The notes under the pieces are model-generated. The model searched no databases and had not been told where the DNA came from. It worked only from the letters and a program-made list of their open reading frames with translations. Below are positions 32,061 to 40,900 of a DNA stretch of 64,000 nt, one piece after another. The stretch is taken from the NCBI RefSeq assembly GCF_008330225.1, contig NZ_CP042466.1, positions 3,466,001-3,530,000 of the forward strand. The letters are read 5' to 3'. Every line of letters starts with the position of its first letter. Positions within the stretch are counted from its first letter, which is position 1. The translations under genes were made by a program, and so were the position numbers. Source of the DNA: Geobacter sp. FeAm09. Its GTDB lineage: Bacteria; Desulfobacterota; Desulfuromonadia; Geobacterales; Pseudopelobacteraceae.

Positions 32061-34019
32061 CTATTGTTTTTTCTTGGCCTTGCCCTTTTCCGCTTTTGTG
32101 GATTTGCCGCTCTTGGACGCTTTTGTCTTCTTGGCCTTTTTGGCCTTGCTCTTCTTGCTCTTGCTGCCGATCTTGCTGCTGATCTTCCGCGGTTCCGGGC
32201 TGAACTCGTCACGGATATTGTTCAGCAGCACCGAGGCCTCCTCAAGGGAGGGGTCGGCCTTCTTGGCCGCTTCGAGCGTCTCTTTCGCCTCGGTAAGCCG
32301 GCCGGTCTTCAGGTAGAGGCGTCCCAGGGCGTTGAGGGAACGGGCATGGTCCGGCTTCAGCGCCAGGGCCTTTTTATAGCTGGCAATGGCGTTTTCGTAA
32401 TCCTTCTTGAAATCGTAGATCAGGCCCAGCTTGTAGTGGTTGTTGGGATCATCGGGGAAGATTTCCGCCGTGCCCTTGAGCAGTTCGGTAATCTCGTCGT
32501 AGCGTTTGTCCTTGACGTAGAGCGACACCAGGGCGTTGCGGGTCTCCACATCGTCTTTCTGCTGCACCAGCACCCGCCTGTAATGGTCGATGGCCTTGTC
32601 GTTCAAGCCTTTGGCCTTGTAGAGGGCGGCGATCTCCCGATTCGCGTCCGCGTTGTCGGGCGACTGCTTCAGCACCGCCAGATACCCCTCGATGGCCAGG
32701 TTCGTTTCCTTGGTGCGGGCGAAGAGCCGCGCCAGCTTGAGCTGGATATCGGGGCTGTTTGGCCTGAGCTTGAGGAATTCGCCGTACTGCTCCACCGCCT
32801 GGGCGTTGCTCCCGCGGTTCAGGTAGATGTCGGCCAGGCGCAGCCTGGCGTCGGCGTTCTGGGGCTTGACCTGAACCGCCTGCTTGTAGGCGACCACCGC
32901 CTCGTCCAGCAGGTCCTGCTTCTCGTAGAGAATCCCCAGGTTGAGGTACACGTCGCTGCTGGTGCTGTTGCGGTAGGCCGCTTCCTTATAGGCCGCAATG
33001 GCCTCGTTGTCCATCCCCGCGGAACGGTACAGGTTGCCGAGTTCCTCGTACGCCGCCACGCCATCGGGCTGATCCTTGATGGTTGCCTTCAACCGTGCGA
33101 TCGCCTTGTCCAGCTCCGCCCGGGATTGCGGTTCGGCAGCCGGCCTGGCGACCGGTGCGGCAGCCGGCTTGGCCGCGGCGGGCGCCGGGGCAGCGGGCGG
33201 AGGCGTGACAACGGCCGCTGCGGACGCAGCCGGCTTGCCTTTGCCCCCCAGGAATTTTTCATACTCGGCCTGTTTTTTATCGCCCTTCTTCGCGTAAATA
33301 TCGGCCATCATCAGATGGATTTCGCGGTTTTGCGGGCTGGACAACGCGCCTTTTTTGAGTTGGTCCAGCGCCTTGTTCAGGTCGTTGCGCTCCAGGTGGA
33401 TGGCGGCGATGCCCAGATGGGCCTTTTCGGAATTCGGATCGGCCGTGAGCGCCCGCCGGTACTCCTCCAGCGCCTTGCCCTGCTGACCCATGGCGACGTA
33501 CACCTCCGCCAGGCCGGTAAACACGCTGGCGTCCGAGGTCAGTTCGCGCCCCGCTTCATTGAAATGATAGATGGCCAGGGGGTAGACCTTGCGCTCCGCC
33601 AGGATCATGGCCATGGCCTTATGGTACTTGGGGTTGGAAACCGTCGCCAGGCCGCGGGCCAACTCCACCGAGGCCTCGTCGTTCATCCCCTTCTGGGCGT
33701 ACAAAAGCCCCAGGTTGCCGCTTGCCAGGGGAAAAGACCGCTCCAGTTGCAGCGCCTTGCGATACTCGGCAATCGCTCCGTCCAGATTGCCGACCCGCTC
33801 GAACTGGAGGGCGGTGACGTAATGGCCGGCTGCGCCGTCGGGGCAGATGGAGAGGATCTCCGCCTCGGCCTGGCGCACCTGGGCCTCATCGCGAAGCGCC
33901 CCCAGCTGCCCGGCGAGTTCCAGGGCCTTGGGGCATTTGTCGGCCCCGAACCCCCACGTGAAACCGGTCAGCATGAGCACCGCGCAGGGCAGGGCAAGAT
34001 AGGTGCGAATCATTGGCAT
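32061..34019 (-). CDS. Exported TPR-repeat protein with lysine-rich tail
   Basis: A 652-residue protein. Residues 1-25 look like a signal peptide (MPMIRTYLALPCAVLMLTGF). Two blocks of tetratricopeptide repeats, about 50-250 and about 310-600, are split by an Ala/Pro-rich linker (about 262-305). The repeats show the usual W/Y-x2-LG-x2-Y and A-x3-Y-x2-A-L-x-L-x-P pattern (ASYKKALALKPDHARSLNAL). The last 40 residues are almost all Lys, Ala and Ser, a basic tail that could bind nucleic acid or anionic polymers. TPR proteins scaffold protein complexes; the partner is unknown. It is divergent from the HDOD gene. Confidence 0.85.
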   Translation of the reverse strand: MPMIRTYLALPCAVLMLTGFTWGFGADKCPKALELAGQLGALRDEAQVRQAEAEILSICPDGAAGHYVTALQFERVGNLDGAIAEYRKALQLERSFPLASGNLGLLYAQKGMNDEASVELARGLATVSNPKYHKAMAMILAERKVYPLAIYHFNEAGRELTSDASVFTGLAEVYVAMGQQGKALEEYRRALTADPNSEKAHLGIAAIHLERNDLNKALDQLKKGALSSPQNREIHLMMADIYAKKGDKKQAEYEKFLGGKGKPAASAAAVVTPPPAAPAPAAAKPAAAPVARPAAEPQSRAELDKAIARLKATIKDQPDGVAAYEELGNLYRSAGMDNEAIAAYKEAAYRNSTSSDVYLNLGILYEKQDLLDEAVVAYKQAVQVKPQNADARLRLADIYLNRGSNAQAVEQYGEFLKLRPNSPDIQLKLARLFARTKETNLAIEGYLAVLKQSPDNADANREIAALYKAKGLNDKAIDHYRRVLVQQKDDVETRNALVSLYVKDKRYDEITELLKGTAEIFPDDPNNHYKLGLIYDFKKDYENAIASYKKALALKPDHARSLNALGRLYLKTGRLTEAKETLEAAKKADPSLEEASVLLNNIRDEFSPEPRKISSKIGSKSKKSKAKKAKKTKASKSGKSTKAEKGKAKKKQ

Positions 34020-34107
34020 GTTCTTGAATTGTCCTTGGCAAGATCGAGTTTTGGGAGCGGATTATACATGGCGCCTGTTCAAAATTCAATTATTTAGGCA
34101 AATATCT

Positions 34108-34135
34108 TTGATTATTTACATTTTCATGCAATAAT
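34108..34135 (+). promoter_or_regulatory. Putative sigma-70-type promoter of the HDOD gene
   Basis: TTGATT (34108-34113) and AATAAT (34130-34135) are spaced by 16 bp in an AT-rich divergent spacer, 64 bp before the HDOD start. Confidence 0.45.
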
Positions 34136-34198
34136 CCCCTCGGGTGAAACCCGCCGGCCGCCACGTCAGCATGCCGGTATGCCGCAAGGAGCAGAGAA

Positions 34199-35044
34199 AT
34201 GAATCACGAGCTTGAAACGCTGATCATGAATGCCGGCGACCTGCCCACCATCCCGGTAGTTGCGACCAAGGTCATGCAGCTTGTGGGCAGCGAAACCACA
34301 ACGTCGGAAGCGCTGGCCAAAATCGTGGCGTCCGATCCGGCCATTACCGCCCGGGTCCTGAAGATATCCAACTCCTCCTTTTACGGCTGCCAGCGCCAGA
34401 TCCAGACCCTGTCCCACGCCATCATGATCCTGGGCTTCAGCACCCTGAAAAGCCTCGTGGTGGCGGCCTCGGTCAAACAGGTGTACAAACCCTACGGCCT
34501 GACCGAGAAGATGCTGTGGGAGCACTCCTTCGGCGCCGCCCTGGCCGCCCGCATCATCGCCGGCGCAACCCGGCTGGCGAATGAGGAGGAGGCCTTCCTG
34601 GGGGGGCTGTTCCACGATATCGGCAAGATCATCATGAACACCATGGACAGCCAGCAGTTTCAGGCCGTCATGCAGAAATGCTATAACGACAGGATCTCGT
34701 TCCTTGAGGCCGAGCGGCAGGTCTATCCCTACAGCCATGCCGACGTGGGGGCGCTGGTCATCAAGAAATGGAACTTCCCCACGATCCTCATGCAGGCGGT
34801 CCAGAACCACCACACCTTCGACTTCGCCGCCGACGAGGACCCCTATCAAATGCGCCTGACCTGCGTCGTCGGCCTGGCGAACCTCTTCTGCCACAGGGTC
34901 GGGGCCGGCATGCGGGAACCGGAGGAGTTTCCTCTCCACGAGACGCCGCCCGCCATCATTCTCAACATCGACGAGGAAGAGATGAATTTCCTCCTGGAGA
35001 CCTTCGTGGAATCCTTCAACCGGGACAAGGTCTTCTTCAGCTAG
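34199..35044 (+). CDS. HDOD-domain signalling protein
   Basis: A 281-residue protein consisting almost entirely of an HDOD domain (residues about 10-210): LPTIPVVATKVMQLVGSE, SDPAITARVLKISNSSFYG and LGFSTLKSLVVAASVK are signature stretches. A partly kept HD-like motif, GGLFHDIGKIIMN, is present, but typical phosphodiesterase residues were not all found. HDOD proteins act in c-di-GMP, motility and stress signalling as scaffolds. The ATG at 34199 follows AAGGAG. No kinase is adjacent. Confidence 0.9.
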   Translation: MNHELETLIMNAGDLPTIPVVATKVMQLVGSETTTSEALAKIVASDPAITARVLKISNSSFYGCQRQIQTLSHAIMILGFSTLKSLVVAASVKQVYKPYGLTEKMLWEHSFGAALAARIIAGATRLANEEEAFLGGLFHDIGKIIMNTMDSQQFQAVMQKCYNDRISFLEAERQVYPYSHADVGALVIKKWNFPTILMQAVQNHHTFDFAADEDPYQMRLTCVVGLANLFCHRVGAGMREPEEFPLHETPPAIILNIDEEEMNFLLETFVESFNRDKVFFS

Positions 35045-35056
35045 AGGGGGGAAGAT

Positions 35057-35242
35057 TCAGGAGCCGCTCCCGCCCCTTTCCTCCAGCGCCTTTTCACTGG
35101 CCTCCCGTGAAATATCCACACGGTCGTCTTCCGGCCCTTTCCGGCGGCCCGCCCCCTTTTCCCGCTTGAAGACGGCGCCCTCCCGGGAGCTGTTCCTGCC
35201 GACATCCTTGACCCCGCCGATGCCCCTGACCGAATCCGTCAT
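35057..35242 (-). CDS. Small hypothetical protein (61 aa)
   Basis: MTDSVRGIGGVKDVGRNSSR is followed by a Lys/Arg-rich centre and an acidic end (DRVDISREASEKALEE). I do not recognise it. The D-x-V-x-(I/L)-S-x-E-A string faintly recalls FlgM-like or other small flagellar regulators, but this is weak. Support for coding: a strong GGGAGGGG site just upstream of the ATG at 35240-35242, and charged, low-complexity-free composition. It converges with the HDOD gene and is divergent from def. Confidence 0.55.
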   Translation of the reverse strand: MTDSVRGIGGVKDVGRNSSREGAVFKREKGAGRRKGPEDDRVDISREASEKALEERGGSGS

Positions 35243-35409
35243 ATCCCCTCCCGCGCCGCCGACCACGATGAAAAATTGATTTTTTTCATCTGAAATAGTA
35301 TCGTTATACTTGATGTGATGTCACAATAGCCGATGAGTATTCTTCAGACCCGCAACCCAAGGAGCGCCACGATGGCGCCGAGCATGCCGAATACGCCGCA
35401 AGGATGTCT

Positions 35410-35925
35410 ATGATCCGTACAATCCTCACCTATCCCGACCCCGAACTCAAAAAGAAGTCGGCACCCGTTACCGTTATCAACGATTCCGTCCAGCAACTGG
35501 TCAAGGACATGGCAGAAACCATGTACGACGCGCCGGGGGTCGGCCTGGCCGCCCCGCAGATCGGCGTGCACCAGCGCATCGTGGTAATCGACGTCTCCGC
35601 CAAGGGCGAGCCGCCGGCATTGATTGTAGCAATCAACCCGGTCATTGTCCACGCCGAGGGGGAGGCCTACGAAGAGGAGGGGTGCCTTTCCGTCCCGGGG
35701 TACGCCGCCAATGTCCGCCGCCATGCCAGCGTCGTGGTCAAGGGGCTGGACCTGGCCGGAAACGAAACGACCTGGCGGGCGGAAGACCTGCTGGCCATCG
35801 CCTTCCAGCACGAGATCGACCACCTGGACGGGATTCTCTTTGTCGATCACCTTTCGCCGCTCAAGCGCGACCTGTTCCAGCGCAAGTTCCGCAAGGCCGC
35901 CGAAGAGAAAAGGGGCGGAAAATGA
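35410..35925 (+). CDS. def: Peptide deformylase
   Basis: A 171-residue metalloenzyme that removes the formyl group from nascent N-terminal Met. All three motifs are intact: GVGLAAPQIG, EGCLSVP and QHEIDHLDG. I place the start at 35410 because AAGGA lies 5 nt upstream; an ATG six bases earlier overlaps that site. It overlaps fmt by 4 bp (ATGA), so the two are translationally coupled. A second deformylase is at 53711-54217. A 13-codon frame with its own AAGGAG site (35372-35413) ends by overlapping this start. Confidence 0.95.
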   Translation: MIRTILTYPDPELKKKSAPVTVINDSVQQLVKDMAETMYDAPGVGLAAPQIGVHQRIVVIDVSAKGEPPALIVAINPVIVHAEGEAYEEEGCLSVPGYAANVRRHASVVVKGLDLAGNETTWRAEDLLAIAFQHEIDHLDGILFVDHLSPLKRDLFQRKFRKAAEEKRGGK

Positions 35926-36884
35926 CCGGCTGGCGGATTATTTTCATGGGGACCCCCGAATTTGCGTGCCCCACGCTCCAGGTACTCATAGACCGCGGGG
36001 AAAACCTGGTGGCGGTGGTCACCCAGCCGGACCGTCCCAAGGGGCGCGGCCAGAAGCTGATGCCGCCGCCGGTGAAGGAGCTGGCGCTCGGCCACGGCAT
36101 CCCGGTGCACCAGCCCCTCAAGGTGCGCGACCCGGCCTTTATCGAAGAGATTCTTAGGCTCGAACCGGACGTGATCGTGGTGGTGGCCTTCGGACAGATC
36201 CTCCCCAAGGCGCTCCTGGAAATCCCTCCCTATGGCTGCATCAACGTCCACGCCTCGCTCCTGCCCCGCTACCGCGGGGCTGCGCCCCTCAACTGGTGCA
36301 TCGTCAATGGCGAGAGCGAAACCGGCGTCACGACCATGCTCATGGATGCCGGCCTGGACACCGGCCCCATGCTGCTCAGCCGCTCCACCCCCATCGACGG
36401 GGACGAGAATATCGTTGCCCTCCACGACCGCATGGCCGCCATGGGCGCCCATCTGCTGGCCGAAACCCTGGATGGGCTCAAGTCCGGTTCCGTGGCACCC
36501 CGGGAACAGGACAACGCCCTCTCCTGCTACGCCCCCCTGCTGAAGAAGGAGGACGGCCTGATCGACTGGTCCCGCGACGCCCGCGCCATCCACGACCAGG
36601 TGCGGGGCCTGTGCGTCTGGCCCGGCGCCTACACCTTCATGGACGGCCAGGTGCTCAAGATCTTCCGCACCCGGACCGGCAGCGGCAGCGGCCAGCCCGG
36701 CACGGTCCTGCGGGCGGACAAGGGGGCGTTCGAAATCGCCTGCCTGACCGGGAGCATCATCATCGAGGAATTGCAGACGGCGGGGAAGAAGCGCCTGGAT
36801 GCGGCCAGCTTCCTGGCCGGCTATCCGGTTGCGGCAGGCTCCCTGCTCGGGATCGACGGCAACGGCGAGGGGGCAGCGCAATGA
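35922..36884 (+). CDS. fmt: Methionyl-tRNA formyltransferase
   Basis: A 320-residue enzyme that formylates initiator Met-tRNA using 10-formyltetrahydrofolate. The N-terminus WRIIFMGTPEFACPTLQ, the catalytic region NVHASLLPRYRGAAP and the motif MDAGLDTGPML are conserved; a C-terminal OB-like domain follows from about residue 205. The ATG at 35922 overlaps the def stop (ATGA), and its own stop overlaps the next start in the same way. Confidence 0.97.
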   Translation: MTGWRIIFMGTPEFACPTLQVLIDRGENLVAVVTQPDRPKGRGQKLMPPPVKELALGHGIPVHQPLKVRDPAFIEEILRLEPDVIVVVAFGQILPKALLEIPPYGCINVHASLLPRYRGAAPLNWCIVNGESETGVTTMLMDAGLDTGPMLLSRSTPIDGDENIVALHDRMAAMGAHLLAETLDGLKSGSVAPREQDNALSCYAPLLKKEDGLIDWSRDARAIHDQVRGLCVWPGAYTFMDGQVLKIFRTRTGSGSGQPGTVLRADKGAFEIACLTGSIIIEELQTAGKKRLDAASFLAGYPVAAGSLLGIDGNGEGAAQ

Positions 36885-37678
36885 CCGGCACCAAAGAGAC
36901 CGCCACCCCGCCCCGCAAACGCCTGTTCATCTCGCTGATGGGCTTCACCTGCCTGATCGTGGTCGGCCTGATCTTTCTCGCCTGGTGGGTTCCCAATCGC
37001 GGCCTGGCCAATATCCACCCCCAATTGCCCCACATCGTCGGCATCGTCGTGGCGGTGCTCTCGGGCGTGGCCATCCTGGGGACCGGTCTTTTGGTGCTGA
37101 CCACCGCCCTGGGCAAGGACATCTTTTTCACCCGCTTCATGCGCCTGGTGGTCATCAAGTTCCTCCTGCCCATGATCGAACTGGTCGGCCGCGGGCTGGG
37201 ACTCGACAAGGACAGCATCCGCCAGTCCTTCATCGCCATGAACAACAGCCTGGTCATCTCCCAGCGCCAGAAGGTCAGGCCCGACCGCATCCTGGTGCTG
37301 CTCCCCCACTGCATCCAGCTGTTCGACTGCGAGATCAAGGTCACCGGGGACATCGGGAAATGCGTGCAGTGCGGCCGCTGCGACATCAAAGGCCTGGTGG
37401 GCATCGGCAGGAAGTACCATGTGGACATATCCGTGGCCACCGGCGGCACCCTGGCCCGCAAGGTGATCGTGGAGAAACGCCCGAAACTGGTGCTGGCCGT
37501 GGCATGCGAACGCGACCTCACCTCCGGCATCAAGGACTGCTACCCCTTGCCGGTCATCGGCATCCTCAACGACCGCCCCTTCGGCCCCTGTTTCAACACC
37601 ACCGTGGACACCGCCAAGATCGACGCGGCCCTGAGCCAGGTGATCCTCATGGAAGAGCCGGCTTCACCAAACGCCTGA
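36881..37678 (+). CDS. DUF116-family membrane protein
   Basis: A 265-residue protein with two membrane segments (about residues 16-37 and 47-70), followed by a cytoplasmic DUF116 domain. Eight conserved-looking cysteines lie in LPHCIQLFDCEIK, KCVQCGRCDIKG, AVACERDL, DCYP and GPCFN, suggesting a metal or iron-sulfur site. The function of DUF116 is not established. The start overlaps the fmt stop (ATGA), so it is third in a tightly coupled def-fmt-DUF116 operon, an order I recall from other Geobacter genomes. Confidence 0.88.
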   Translation: MTGTKETATPPRKRLFISLMGFTCLIVVGLIFLAWWVPNRGLANIHPQLPHIVGIVVAVLSGVAILGTGLLVLTTALGKDIFFTRFMRLVVIKFLLPMIELVGRGLGLDKDSIRQSFIAMNNSLVISQRQKVRPDRILVLLPHCIQLFDCEIKVTGDIGKCVQCGRCDIKGLVGIGRKYHVDISVATGGTLARKVIVEKRPKLVLAVACERDLTSGIKDCYPLPVIGILNDRPFGPCFNTTVDTAKIDAALSQVILMEEPASPNA

Positions 37679-37681
37679 TAC

Positions 37682-37727
37682 AACAAAACAGCGAAGGGCG
37701 GGGTTCTCCCGCCCTTCGCTGTTTGTT
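37682..37727. terminator. Bidirectional terminator between DUF116 and the AhpD-like gene
   Basis: AACAGCGAAGGGCGGG pairs with CCCGCCCTTCGCTGTT across a six-base loop, extended by AACAAA/TTTGTT flanks. It sits between two convergent genes and can serve both. The T tracts are short. Confidence 0.8.
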
Positions 37728-37980
37728 ATTCCTTTTCAATCTCCGCCAGCATATCCAGGGCAAAATTCTTGGCCCTGCCGCCGGGGGCGATGGCGCCGTA
37801 GGCGATCGCCTCACGGAGCTCCGCATCCGTGGCGCCATAGGACTTCGCGGCCGCGAAGTGTTTCTTCAGTCAGGTGGGGCACCCCACGGCGATGGCGCAC
37901 CCCACGCGGATCAATTCGCGCGTGCGGCCGTCCAGCACCTCTTCGTACTCATAGTCAAGGAACTTCTTGCGGATGTTCAT
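37726..37980 (-). CDS. AhpD/carboxymuconolactone-decarboxylase-like selenoprotein (84 aa, UGA = Sec37)
   Basis: Read from the ATG at 37978-37980, the frame gives MNIRKKFLDYEYEEVLDGRT, then IRVGCAIAVGCPT, an in-frame TGA (37870-37872), LKKHFAAAKSYGATDAELRE, AIAYGAIAPGG and a TAA at 37726. The AhpD/CMD family has a redox CxxC followed by a helix with His; here it is Cys34-Pro-Thr-Sec37 and KKH. Ten bases after the UGA comes a perfect palindrome ACTTCGCGGCCGCGAAGT, fitting a bacterial SECIS hairpin. The ribosome site is strong (AAAGGAGGGAG). selB is encoded in this window. It is 18 bp downstream of glnE, so third in an mtnA-glnE operon. The alternative is a pseudogene with a Cys-to-stop change. 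Confidence 0.82.
37842..37869 (-). promoter_or_regulatory. Putative bacterial SECIS element
   Basis: Immediately 3' of the UGA on the minus strand: a 10-nt spacer, then a 7-bp stem ACTTCGC/GCGAAGT with loop GGCC. The loop begins 18 nt after the UGA and its first two bases are G, both within the accepted rules for bSECIS elements recognised by SelB. Confidence 0.7.
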
Positions 37981-37998
37981 GGCTCCCTCCTTTCCCCG

Positions 37999-40900
37999 TC
38001 ACGCCAACTCCCCGAGAATCCGGGCGTAGCAGTCCCGGATTCTGCCGGTGATCTCCTCGTAATCGCTGATCAGCGCCACGCCCGGATGTTTCAGGGCAGG
38101 ATCGTAGCCCAGGCGCCGGGCCAGCTTGTTCAGGTAGTTTTTCGATCCCGCCAGATCATTCACCGAATAGTCGTGGATGATGCGCAGGCGGTTTTCCAGC
38201 TTGCGCAGGAAGGTGAAGCCGGAGAGCAGCACCTCGGCGCCGTTTTCCGGCACAAGACCGAGCCCCCCGATCTCCTTGAGGGCCACGAAGGTGCTGGTGG
38301 TGCGTAGTTCGGGATACCGGCACCCGTACTTGAGCTGCAGATACTGGGTGACGAATTCCACATCCACGATGCCGCCCCGGCCGGTCTTGATATTGTAGCT
38401 GCCGTCCCTCTCCCGCGCCAACTCGTTCTCCATGCGCATCCGCAGCCGGTGGATCTCCCGGCGCCCCTCGTCGTCGATGGAGGTCCCGTAGACCGTATGG
38501 CGGATCACGTCGTGCAACTGGGACCCGAGGTTCTCGTTCCCCAGCACCACCCGCGCCTTGGTGAGCGCCTGGCGCTCCCAGATCTGCGCCTCCTTGCGGT
38601 GATACTCCAGGAACGAGTCCAGGGAGGTGACCAGCGGCCCGGCATTGCCCGACGGCCGCAGGCGGGTGTCGATCTTGTACACGTACCCCTCGCGGGTCTG
38701 CATGCTCAGGATCGAAATGATCTTTTGGGCGAGCTTGGCGAAGTATTCGTGGTTGGAGATCTGTTTCTCGCCGTTGGTGGTACCCTGTCGGTCATAGACG
38801 AAGATGATGTCCAGGTCCGAATGGTAGTTGAGATCGCCCCCCCCCAGCTTGCCCATGGCGACCACCGCCAGGGAGGCCTCGGCATCGTTGTCCTCGAAGC
38901 GGAACATGGGGCGGCCGAAACGTTTCAGGTCCTGCACCGCCAGGCGGTAGGCCGCCGCCAGGCAGGCCTCTCCCAGCAGGGTCAGCTGGGCGGTGGCCTC
39001 TCCCTGACCCAGCTTGCCGTGGATGTCGTTCAGGCCGATGCGCAGGAACTCCTCGTTGCGGTACCGGCGCAGCACGTCCAGTTGTTCCTCGAAATAGTCG
39101 GACCGCTCCAGCAGGCCCACCAGTTCCCGGTCCATCATCTCCCGGGGCTTGAGCGTGGAGGCGTAGCTGCGGGCCACCATGCTGTCCAGGAGTTCCGGGT
39201 GGTTGATCAGGATCTTGGAGAGGAATTCGGACATGCCGAACAGGGACACCAGCAGCTTGAGCGTCTCGCGGTTTTCGGCCAGCAGGGCATAGTAGGAGGA
39301 ACGGGTGCCGATGGCCGCCAGAAAACGCTCCAGGTTGGCCAGGGCCATGTCCGGGTCGGGCGACAGGAAGATCTCCTGCAACAGCGGGGGAGCGATCTTT
39401 TCCAGGGTGCGGCGGCCCCGCTCGGTGAGATTGCCGCTCTCGGGACCGCGCCGCAGCGCCTGGAGGTTCCCGTAGGCGCGCTCCACATCTTCGAAGCGGC
39501 GTTCGGCCAGCATATCCTTGACCAGGTCGGGATCGGCCTTGGCATCGAGGAAGAGGAGCACCTGGGGGTCCACATCCAGCTTGAGCTTCTCGTCGCGGGA
39601 ATGGAACAGGTTGCCGTAGATGGCGGAGACATTGCCGCGATGCCGCTCCAGCACCTCCAGAAAGCGTTCCGGGCCGTCGGGGCGCAGGAAACCGCAGCGC
39701 CGGGCCAGGGCGCACAGCTCCTCCTCCCTGGCGGGGAGGTTGTGGGTCTGACGTTCCTGGACCACCTGGATGCGGTGCTCCACCGTGCGGAGGAAGCGGT
39801 AGGCATCGGAGAGCCTGCGGTGGTCGGCGTCCGTAATCAGCCGCGCCGCCAGCAGGGTATCCAGCGCCCTGAGGGAATTGCGCTCCCGCAGATTGGGGTT
39901 CTTGCCGGCATAGACCAGCTGCAGGGCCTGGATGAAGAATTCCACCTCCCGTATCCCCCCGCGCCCCAGCTTGAGGTTGGCCTCCCCCTCCATGGAACGG
40001 GCCAGGGAGGCATCGATCTTCTGCTTCATGTTCTTCATATCCTCGATCAGGTTGTAATCGAGATATTTGCGGTAGACGAACGGCTGGAGCATCTTCAGCA
40101 ACTGGTTGCCCAGCTCCAGGGAGCCGGCCACCGGCCGCGCCTTGAGCATGGCGGTACGCTCCCACGACTGGCCCCAGGACTCGTAGTAGATCTCGGCCGA
40201 GCGCAGGGAAACCGCCATGTCGCCCGCTTTCCCCTCCGGCCGCAGCCCCACGTCCACCCGGAAGACAAAACCGTCCTCGGTCACCAGGGAGAGCGCCTTG
40301 CTGATCATCTCCCCCAATTTGTTGAAAAAGGTGTGCAGGGAGACGACCCCCTTCCGCCCGCCGGAGCCGTTCTCCAGGCCGCTGGTCTCCCCCCGGTCCG
40401 ATTCGTAGAAGTAGATGATGTCGATGTCCGAGGAGAAGTTCAGTTCATTCCCCCCCAGCTTGCCCATGCCGATCACGGTCATTTCCGCCTCGCGGGGGCC
40501 GTCGTCGCTTTCCATCAGGGGGACGCCGTATTCCCGGATCAGGCAGCGGCGGCAGACCTCGTAGGCTACCTGCAGCGCCGCGGCCGCCAGGCTGGAAAGC
40601 TCGCCGGTCACCTCCTCCAGGGAGGCGAGGCCGTTCAGGTCGCGGGCGGCGATGCGCAGGATCTCGGCCCGCTTGAAGCAGCGCAGCACCCTGAGCAGTT
40701 CCGTGAAATCGGTCCCCTCGTCCACCCGGGAGCGGAGGGCGGCCAGCATCTCCCCGTCCCTGCGGGCACGATCGATGGCATTCTCCAGAAACAGCCAGCG
40801 GAATACGGCGGGGGTCTTGTAGATCAGATTGACCAGGAACGGGGAGGAGCCGCACACCTGGATGAACTGCCCCAGGCGCTTCCTGCGCCGGGCGACCTCG

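Noticed and set aside
37726-37869. Reading the AhpD-like region as two separate small genes split by a stop
   Set aside because: The downstream half has no start or ribosome site of its own, and the single TGA falls exactly at the redox position, which fits selenocysteine better.
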